From an uncultured Oscillospiraceae bacterium (GTDB lineage Bacteria; Bacillota; Clostridia; Oscillospirales; Oscillospiraceae): a stretch of 20,203 nt of DNA. Within the stretch, counting starts at the first letter, position 1; the number at the start of each line of letters is the position of its first letter. Shown here piece by piece: positions 14,941 to 20,203 of this stretch. Location of the stretch: assembly GCA_934590505.1 (NCBI GenBank), contig CAKTPC010000022.1, positions 1-20,203 of the forward strand, written 5' to 3'. Made by a program: the position numbers and the translations under genes. The notes under the pieces are model-generated. The model saw nothing but the letters and a program-made list of their open reading frames with translations. It had not been told where the DNA came from and did not search any database.

Positions 14941-15971
14941 CAGTACAGGCTGCCGGAATTGACGATGGGCTGAGCGTCGCGGTTGCCGCAGAGCACGACC
15001 AGCAGGTTCGAGACCATCGCCGCCTTGCGCTCCTCGTCAAGCTCGACCATGCCGCTCTGGTTGAGCCGTTCAAGCGCCATCTCCACCATGCCGACCGCAC
15101 CGTCAACGATCATCTTGCGCGCGTCGATTATAGCTGATGCCTGCTGGCGCTGGAGCATGACCGCCGCGATCTCGGGCGCGTAAGCAAGATAGGTTATGCG
15201 TGCTTCGATGACCTCAAGCCCCGCGTCGGCGACCTTGGACTGTATCTCATCGCGTATGCGCTTAGCGACAGTCTCGCTCGAACCGCGCAGGCTGCCCTCG
15301 TCAGCCTGACCGTCGCCGGTCGTATCGATGCCGGGGGCGACATCGTAGGGATAGATGCGCACAATGTTTCGCAGTGCGCTGTCGCACTGGAGTGAGAGGT
15401 ACTCCTTATAGTTATCGACATTGAACGCAGCCTTCGCTGTGTCCACAACGCGCCACATGACCGCGATGCCGATCTCAACAGGGTTGCCGAGACAGTCATT
15501 TATCTTCTGGCGCGCGTTCGAGAGCGTCATGACCTTGAGGGACATCTTCTTGCCCGTGGCCTCGTTCGATACAGTCACGGGGTTCACGCCGCTGAGAGCC
15601 GCATTGAGCACGGACTTCCCGCTGCCGCTGTCAACGTCCGCGCTCTGGCTGAGCTTGGTGTTGGCCGCGGGATTCACGCCGACGCAGAAGGGGTTGACAT
15701 AGTAGAAGCCCTCGCCCTTGAGCGTGCCTATGTACTTTCCGAAGAGCGTGAGCACAAGCGCCTCCTGCGGCTTGAGCACCTTCAGTCCGAGCATGGGGAA
15801 CCAGCCGATGCAGACACAGACCGTGCCCACAACGAACAGCGCACTACCGCCGCCCGCGTCCATATTTATTCCGCCGACTATCATGCACGCTATCGCCGCG
15901 CAGTAGGCCGCGATGAGCGCCAGCATGACCGGCATGCCGTTTTTACTGTTGCTGAGTAATTTCTCTGTCAT
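14940..15971 (-). CDS. SPFH (stomatin/flotillin-like) membrane protein
   Basis: A 343-residue membrane-anchored SPFH-domain protein; such proteins form ring or microdomain assemblies, and the role in this subfamily is not known. Two hydrophobic segments (about 13-35 and 43-63) precede the domain, which begins at [18 protein letters not shown] and includes GFYYVNPF (88-95) and [15 protein letters not shown] (161-175). The helical second half includes [21 protein letters not shown] and ends in a Gln/Ala-rich stretch. [12 protein letters not shown] insert (206-216) is Asp-rich and may bind a cation. The start at 15971 follows GGAGG at nine bases; the longer frame begins within the promoter. It is cotranscribed with the ribbon-helix-helix gene. 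Confidence 0.9.
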   Translation of the reverse strand: MTEKLLSNSKNGMPVMLALIAAYCAAIACMIVGGINMDAGGGSALFVVGTVCVCIGWFPMLGLKVLKPQEALVLTLFGKYIGTLKGEGFYYVNPFCVGVNPAANTKLSQSADVDSGSGKSVLNAALSGVNPVTVSNEATGKKMSLKVMTLSNARQKINDCLGNPVEIGIAVMWRVVDTAKAAFNVDNYKEYLSLQCDSALRNIVRIYPYDVAPGIDTTGDGQADEGSLRGSSETVAKRIRDEIQSKVADAGLEVIEARITYLAYAPEIAAVMLQRQQASAIIDARKMIVDGAVGMVEMALERLNQSGMVELDEERKAAMVSNLLVVLCGNRDAQPIVNSGSLY

Positions 15972-15993
15972 TTTTCTCGTCCTCCATCTTTTT

Positions 15994-16010
15994 GATATCA
16001 AAATGATATC
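15994..16010. promoter_or_regulatory. Palindromic operator candidate over the SPFH promoter -10
   Basis: GATATCA and TGATATC flank AAA, a perfect 7+3+7 palindrome. It covers the -10 hexamer (16003-16008), so a bound protein would block transcription. The cotranscribed ribbon-helix-helix protein is the obvious candidate. Confidence 0.65.
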
Positions 16011-16031
16011 ACCAAAATATCTATTTGTCAA
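16003..16031 (-). promoter_or_regulatory. Promoter of the SPFH/RHH operon
   Basis: On the minus strand a perfect TTGACA (16026-16031) and TATCAT (16003-16008) are separated by 17 bases. Confidence 0.82.
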
Positions 16032-16067
16032 GAAGCTGACAGGTAAAATTTTCTTAAGAAATCGACG

Positions 16068-16105
16068 CCCCGCATACTTCCCTTTGCTCTGAGAAGTGTG
16101 CGGGG
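16068..16105 (-). terminator. Terminator-like hairpin after cysE
   Basis: CCCCGCACACTTC pairs with GAAGTATGCGGGG through 13 bp with one wobble and a 12-base loop. It lies six bases after the cysE stop. The T-rich tract that follows on the minus strand is broken. Confidence 0.65.
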
Positions 16106-16111
16106 TACGCT

Positions 16112-16759
16112 CTACGCCTTCCGTGCTGTTTCGTCAAGGCGCGTATTCAATTCTTCTATCTGCTTTTTCAGCTCCGCGAGTTCCTGCCACACAGGGTCGG
16201 TGACATGTATCTGGTCCACCTCGCCCGCAAAGTTCACACGCCTGCCCTCCACACGCACGACCTTTGCAGGAACGCCGACGGCAGTACTGTCGGGCGGGAT
16301 ATCGCGCAGCACGACCGAGTTTGCCGCGACGCGGCTGTTGTCCCCGATCTTCAGCGGGCCGAGCACCTTTGCTCCCGTGCCGATGAGGACGTTATTGCCG
16401 ATGGTCGGGTGCCGCTTGCCGACATCCTTGCCCGTGCCTCCGAGCGTAACGCCGTGGTATATAAGGCAGTCGTCCCCGATCTCCGCCGTCTCGCCGATGA
16501 CGATGCCCATGCCGTGGTCGATGACGAGGCGCTTGCCGATCTTCGCGCCGGGGTGTATCTCTATCCCGGTGCGGTGACGGCTGCGCTGCGAGATGAACCG
16601 GGCAAGGAACTTGATCCCGTGCACATAGCACCAATGCGCACGCCGGTGGCTGAGCACCGCCTTTATCCCAGGATAGAGCAACAGCACCTCCAATGAGCTG
16701 CGCGCCGCCGGGTCTCTTGCTTTATATGCTTCTATGGTTTCTCTGAGGTCCTTGAACAT
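16112..16759 (-). CDS. cysE: Serine O-acetyltransferase
   Basis: A 215-residue cytoplasmic enzyme that makes O-acetylserine from serine and acetyl-CoA, the first step of cysteine synthesis. The N-terminal helical part is the short form typical of Firmicutes and lacks the longer domain of enterobacterial CysE. The left-handed beta-helix hexapeptide repeats begin near IHPGAKIG. The catalytic Asp-His pair is in DHGMGIVIGET (Asp81, His82), and the signature YHGVTLGGTGK (101-111) is intact. The C-terminus is a charged coiled coil (about 191-215) that may contact cysteine synthase. AAAGGA lies eight bases before the ATG at 16759; the longer frame has no such site. It has its own promoter and a leader of about 200 bases. 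Confidence 0.94.
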   Translation of the reverse strand: MFKDLRETIEAYKARDPAARSSLEVLLLYPGIKAVLSHRRAHWCYVHGIKFLARFISQRSRHRTGIEIHPGAKIGKRLVIDHGMGIVIGETAEIGDDCLIYHGVTLGGTGKDVGKRHPTIGNNVLIGTGAKVLGPLKIGDNSRVAANSVVLRDIPPDSTAVGVPAKVVRVEGRRVNFAGEVDQIHVTDPVWQELAELKKQIEELNTRLDETARKA

Positions 16760-16965
16760 TCTCCGCGTCCTTTCCGTCCTGCATCCGTGCCGGGCAATAG
16801 CAGACTCCGGGCGGGCGCGGCGGCAGTTCAAGGCCGCGTCACCCGTCCGTACTATCCGGCGTGTTATCCTTACCGTTCATTCTATTTTCGCTTGCATAAC
16901 ATCGACACTGACAGCGCAGCATTTATTTCACCGCCTTTTAATTCCCATCGTTTCTGTAGGCTTTT
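16760..16965 (-). promoter_or_regulatory. Long leader of cysE
   Basis: A leader of about 200 bases with GC-rich complementary blocks (CGCGGC near 16835 with GCCGCG near 16820). GGGTGACGCG loosely resembles the T-box core TGGNACCGCG but differs at key positions. A cysteine T-box would make sense upstream of cysE, but the core and specifier structure are not convincing here. Confidence 0.3.
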
Positions 16966-16967
16966 GG

Positions 16968-16996
16968 ATTATACTCCGCTTTGCGCCTCTTGTCAA
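16968..16996 (-). promoter_or_regulatory. Promoter of cysE
   Basis: On the minus strand a perfect TTGACA (16991-16996) and a perfect TATAAT (16968-16973) are separated by 17 bases. The start would leave a leader of about 200 bases before the ATG. Confidence 0.88.
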
Positions 16997-17055
16997 CACG
17001 CGCCGCACTCTTAAGTAAAATTCATCATTGCCCCACAGGCATGAGAGTCGGCGGT

Positions 17056-17078
17056 GTTTCGCCGCCGCGCGGCGGAAC
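17056..17078. repeat. GC-rich hairpin between the divergent cysE and LRR promoters
   Basis: GTTTCGCCGC pairs with GCGGCGGAAC (one wobble) around a three-base loop. It has no T-run and sits between two promoters that point away from each other; its role is unknown. Confidence 0.5.
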
Positions 17079-17104
17079 GTCGGAAGTATTTTCCGCTAAT
17101 CGTC

Positions 17105-17133
17105 TTGAAATAAAGCGCATCCGATGATATACT
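17105..17133 (+). promoter_or_regulatory. Promoter of the leucine-rich-repeat gene pair
   Basis: TTGAAA (17105-17110) and TATACT (17128-17133) are separated by 17 bases, about 48 bases before the first ATG of the pair. Confidence 0.8.
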
Positions 17134-17180
17134 TATTTATTAGTCAATAAAGACTCGAGACATAAACCCGGAGGACAGAG

Positions 17181-18626
17181 ATGCGTTCAAGATACCGCCT
17201 GAGAGCTATTCCTTCAATTATATATGTCGTGATACTCATTCTTGTCTGCAAATCCGGTCCGCTCCATGAAGCGCCCGCCGATATCAAGCCCCTTCTCGGT
17301 TCGGCTCCGGTTACTGAGGTCACGCTCTCCTGCGGCACGTACCCGGCAGATACGACGGAGCTCACCGCCGTTATCCAGAGCGGGGATGTGTCAAAGCTCG
17401 ACAACTTTTCGTATCTTACGCGCGCCGACTTCAGCGGCAGCAGCTGCTGGAAGGAGATAGCCGAATGGGGTGCCGCGCACCCGCTGCTGGAGCTGAGATA
17501 CACCGTCACCCTGCCGGACGGCACGGTGCTCGATAACAGCACTGCGAGGCTTGACCTCTCCTCCCTCGGTCACGATGCCGCCGCGGATACGGCTGAAGCG
17601 CTAGCGTACCTGCCCTCGGTAACGTACATAAAGCTCGGTGCCCAGAGCACTGACAGCGGCGCGCTCACGCTCGACGATATCGGCGTCATCCACGAGGCCT
17701 GCCTGAACGCGGAGCTTGATTACAGCCTCAGCCTTTATGGGCATGATATAAACCTCAACGCCGCTTCTCTCGACTTCCGCGGCACGGAGATAAGCGACGA
17801 GGCCGCAGCGCTTGCCGAAGTGCTCCCGCTCATGACCCGCTGCACAGCTCTGGATATGGACAGCACCGGAGTTTCCAATGAAGCGCTTGCAAAAATACGC
17901 GAGCAGTTCCCGAACATTGACGTTGTATGGCGCGTCTGGTTCGGTACCAACTACAGCGTGCGCACCGATACCGAGCGTATCCTTGCATCAAAGCCGACCG
18001 TCGGCGGCATGATATATGACGCGAGCATTCTGCAGTACTGCACCAAGGTCAAGTATCTCGACGTCGGCCATAATGACGAGCTGCCGAGTATCGACTTTGT
18101 CAGGAACATGCCGGAGCTTGAGGTGCTCATAATCGCCATGACCGCCGTAACGGACATCTCCCCGCTTGAAGTCTGCCCAAAGCTTGAGTATCTGGAGCTC
18201 AACTCCACTAACATCTCCGACCTCTCACCGCTCAAGAACAGCACCGGACTGCACCATCTGAATATCGCGGGCTGCCCGAATATCAAGGACATCTCACCGC
18301 TCTATGGGCTGACGGAGCTCGAGCGCCTGTGGATAGGCAAGGACACGCCCGTTCCCGCCGAACAGGTCAGCGCGATGAAGGCCGCTGTTCCCGGCTGCAC
18401 CATCAATACCACCGTTGAAGATCCGCACGGCGGCTCATGGCGCTACACCGGATACGATCCTGAGATCCCGAAATACTATTGGGTGCCGAGATATGAGCTT
18501 CTGAGAAACCAGCTCGGCTACAACTATCAGGAATACAGCTTCTACTGGCTCGATCCTCTCTGCGATAAGGAAGCCCCTGCCGAGTTCAAGGGGAAGTACG
18601 GCAAAGAGGTTTATGGCCTGCAGTAG
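17181..18626 (+). CDS. Exported leucine-rich-repeat protein, first of a paralogous pair
   Basis: A 481-residue protein with a basic start and a hydrophobic segment (IPSIIYVVILILVC, 10-23) that serves as a signal or anchor. Cys23 is preceded by Val, not the small residue of a good lipobox, so lipidation is uncertain here though likely in the paralogue. The N-terminal part contains ADFSGSSCWKEI (82-93) and YTVTLPDG (107-114). A central segment holds WRVWFG (250-255) and YSVRTD (258-263). LRR-like repeats follow (about 287-385), including LEYLELNSTNISDLSPL and LHHLNIAGCPNIKDISPL. The tail is rich in Tyr and Trp. GGAGG precedes the ATG. It probably binds a protein or polysaccharide at the cell surface; the ligand is unknown. 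Confidence 0.88.
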   Translation: MRSRYRLRAIPSIIYVVILILVCKSGPLHEAPADIKPLLGSAPVTEVTLSCGTYPADTTELTAVIQSGDVSKLDNFSYLTRADFSGSSCWKEIAEWGAAHPLLELRYTVTLPDGTVLDNSTARLDLSSLGHDAAADTAEALAYLPSVTYIKLGAQSTDSGALTLDDIGVIHEACLNAELDYSLSLYGHDINLNAASLDFRGTEISDEAAALAEVLPLMTRCTALDMDSTGVSNEALAKIREQFPNIDVVWRVWFGTNYSVRTDTERILASKPTVGGMIYDASILQYCTKVKYLDVGHNDELPSIDFVRNMPELEVLIIAMTAVTDISPLEVCPKLEYLELNSTNISDLSPLKNSTGLHHLNIAGCPNIKDISPLYGLTELERLWIGKDTPVPAEQVSAMKAAVPGCTINTTVEDPHGGSWRYTGYDPEIPKYYWVPRYELLRNQLGYNYQEYSFYWLDPLCDKEAPAEFKGKYGKEVYGLQ

Positions 18627-18661
18627 AGCGTAACACACCCTTTTCCCGGAGGAACCATCTT

Positions 18662-20020
18662 ATGCGCAAAATGAAAAAAATTCTCTGCATCATCTGCCTC
18701 GCCGCATCCTTTCTGCTTCTCGCTGCCTGCGGCGATTCCGCTTCATCGATCTTTTCCGCAAAAAATGTGAAATTTCAGGCCGGTTCCGTGCCGATTGAAG
18801 GGACGACCGACCTTACGATAACGCTTGAGAGCGGCGAGACCGCCCTGCTTGACCAGCTTCCCGAGCTGCAGAAGGCCGACTTCAGCGGCAGCGACTGCGT
18901 CGATGAGATCTACCAGTGGGCGCAGGCCCACCCGAACGTCAAGGTCAAATACACCGTGACCCTTCCTGACGGTCAGGTGGTCTCAAACAGCGAGCAGAAC
19001 CTCGATCTCTCCATGCTGACGGACTCCGCCGTTTCCGACACGGTCCAGGCCCTCGCCTATCTGCCGAAGCTCAGCAGCATTCAGCTCGGCTCCGAGCGCA
19101 ACGAGCTCGGCTGGGCCTCCGTCCGCGCGATAATGGACGCCTGCCCGAATGCCTCGGTCAGCTACAGCTTCCAGCTCTACGGCAAGGAGTTCAGCACCGT
19201 TGACACTACCATAAACCTCAGCCACATCCCGGTCGAGGACGGCGGCGCTCAGGTGATGCAGGCCATGGCCTGCATGCCGAATCTCGTAAGCGTCGACATG
19301 GATAGCTGCGGTGTCTCCAATGAGGACATGGCCGCCATCCGCGACACATATCCCGACGTCAAGGTCATCTGGCGCGTTTGGTTCGGCGACGCCTACAGCG
19401 TGCGCACGGATGTGGAGCGTATCCTCGCATCTCAGCCCTCCGTCGGCGGTATGCTGACCCGTGATAACACCGAGGCGCTGAAATACTGCACCGACGTTAA
19501 GTACCTTGACATCGGCCACAACGAAGAGCTGGACGATATTTCCTTCGTCGCCTACATGACGAAGCTTGAGGTCGCTATCCTCGCGATGGATTACTGGAGC
19601 GACGCGACCCCGCTTGCCAACTGCACCGAGCTTGAGTACCTTGAAATGCAGACCACGCTCTGCACCGACCTCACCCCGCTCTCCGGGCTTAAAAACCTGC
19701 GCCACCTGAACGTTGCCTATATCCCAGACCTTGAGGATATCTCCCCGCTCTATTCCCTGACAGGGCTTGAGCGCCTGTGGGTCGGCTGCTACAACCATGT
19801 GCCCCATGAGCAGATTGAACAGATGCGTGCCGCAGCTCCGAACTGCGAGGTTAACGACACGGTATATGACGACCCGACCGGCGGACGCTGGCGCTATGTC
19901 GACTATAACCCCGATGCATATGTATTCATTCTGCACCCGCGCTATATAGAGCTGCGCGAGCAGTTCGGCTACACCAAGGCAGACTTCTCGTTCTGCTGGA
20001 ACGACCCGCTCTACTACTAA
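18662..20020 (+). CDS. Leucine-rich-repeat lipoprotein, second of a paralogous pair
   Basis: A 452-residue lipoprotein with a clean lipobox LAAC (20-23). It shares the full layout of the gene upstream: KADFSGSDCVDEIYQW (71-86), YTVTLPDG (97-104), VDMDSCGVSNE (211-221), IWRVWFG (236-242), YSVRTDVERILAS (245-257) and LRR repeats (about 278-372, with LRHLNVAYIPDLEDISPL). It lacks the short C-terminal tail of its neighbour. GGAGG lies about ten bases before the ATG. The genes are 35 bases apart with no terminator or promoter seen between them, so they form one operon born by tandem duplication. The shared non-LRR blocks are better conserved than the rest, so they probably carry the common function. 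Confidence 0.9.
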   Translation: MRKMKKILCIICLAASFLLLAACGDSASSIFSAKNVKFQAGSVPIEGTTDLTITLESGETALLDQLPELQKADFSGSDCVDEIYQWAQAHPNVKVKYTVTLPDGQVVSNSEQNLDLSMLTDSAVSDTVQALAYLPKLSSIQLGSERNELGWASVRAIMDACPNASVSYSFQLYGKEFSTVDTTINLSHIPVEDGGAQVMQAMACMPNLVSVDMDSCGVSNEDMAAIRDTYPDVKVIWRVWFGDAYSVRTDVERILASQPSVGGMLTRDNTEALKYCTDVKYLDIGHNEELDDISFVAYMTKLEVAILAMDYWSDATPLANCTELEYLEMQTTLCTDLTPLSGLKNLRHLNVAYIPDLEDISPLYSLTGLERLWVGCYNHVPHEQIEQMRAAAPNCEVNDTVYDDPTGGRWRYVDYNPDAYVFILHPRYIELREQFGYTKADFSFCWNDPLYY

Positions 20021-20037
20021 GCCGATACAAATTGTTG

Positions 20038-20076
20038 AAAATGTCATGGGCAGCCCCGTCTGTCCATGACATTTTT
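20038..20076 (+). terminator. Terminator of the LRR gene pair
   Basis: AAAATGTCATGG pairs with CCATGACATTTT, extended inwards through a wobble to GCAG/CTGT, and ends in a T-run. It follows the second stop codon by about 18 bases. Confidence 0.9.
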
Positions 20077-20101
20077 GAACGTATTTTTTCCTTGCGGTAT
20101 C

Positions 20102-20130
20102 TTGACAATTCTGTTCGATGAATGTATACT
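20102..20130 (+). promoter_or_regulatory. Promoter firing out of the window
   Basis: A perfect TTGACA (20102-20107) and TATACT (20125-20130) are separated by 17 bases. About 70 bases of leader follow, including a GC-rich hairpin AAGGGG...CCCCCTTT near the edge. No start codon with a ribosome binding site is seen before the window ends, so it may drive an RNA or a gene beyond. Confidence 0.75.
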
Positions 20131-20203
20131 GTTTCAGTAATTTAGTTTTTGATTTTCTTCGCAGGCGTTCGCCGGTGTAAGGGGCCTCGTGCCCCCTTTA
20201 GGC

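Noticed and set aside
16820..16850. T-box riboswitch before cysE
   Set aside because: The core motif differs from TGGNACCGCG at central positions and no convincing specifier stem is seen, so it is kept only as a weak observation.
18983..20047. A 354-codon open frame opposite the second LRR gene
   Set aside because: It is a GC-rich shadow; the plus-strand frame has a lipobox, ribosome binding site and close paralogy to the upstream gene.

Overview
The window looks like the chromosome of a gut-type Firmicute of class Clostridia, probably Oscillospiraceae/Ruminococcaceae. The reasons are strong AGGAGG-type ribosome binding sites, TTGACA-17-TATAAT promoters, a TnpX/TndX-like serine recombinase, a type III pantothenate kinase beside an ECF S component, an SPFH/ribbon-helix-helix pair and secreted leucine-rich lipoproteins in GC-rich DNA. 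The genus cannot be settled from this sequence alone.

Positions ~44-9563 read as one integrated mobile element of about 9.5 kb. Its right end carries a DUF6870-type small protein and a large serine recombinase. Its body is a cargo block in visibly more AT-rich DNA, all on the minus strand: abiEi, abiEii, then a three-gene ABC-three-component (Lamassu-like) defence set of Cap4-type nuclease effector, middle component and DUF3732 zinc-hook ATPase. These five genes overlap one another and share one promoter. A separately promoted AAA/DUF4143 ATPase follows. The cargo is bracketed by two 64-bp direct repeats (89% identical), each holding a perfect hairpin. A shared TCGACAG with a GA centre at 42-48 and 9560-9566 fits the recombinase crossover site. 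The right end abuts the 3' part of a collagen-like gene with no 5' half.

From ~9.6 kb onward the DNA is GC-rich and chromosomal. In order it holds the collagen-like remnant (+), coaX with an ECF S component (-), a secreted protein of unknown function (-), a lipoprotein (-), an AT-rich gap with no intact gene, tRNA-Thr and tRNA-Asp (-), an SPFH/RHH operon (-), cysE (-), and a tandem pair of paralogous leucine-rich-repeat exported proteins (+). A consensus promoter at the right edge fires out of the window.

The most unusual point is the defence cargo: an AbiE toxin-antitoxin fused by gene overlap into one operon with a Lamassu-like nuclease/ATPase system. A 20-bp perfect inverted repeat overlaps its -35 and is a likely AbiEi operator. 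The antitoxin would thus set expression of the whole nuclease system. This coupling is inferred from layout and has not been tested.
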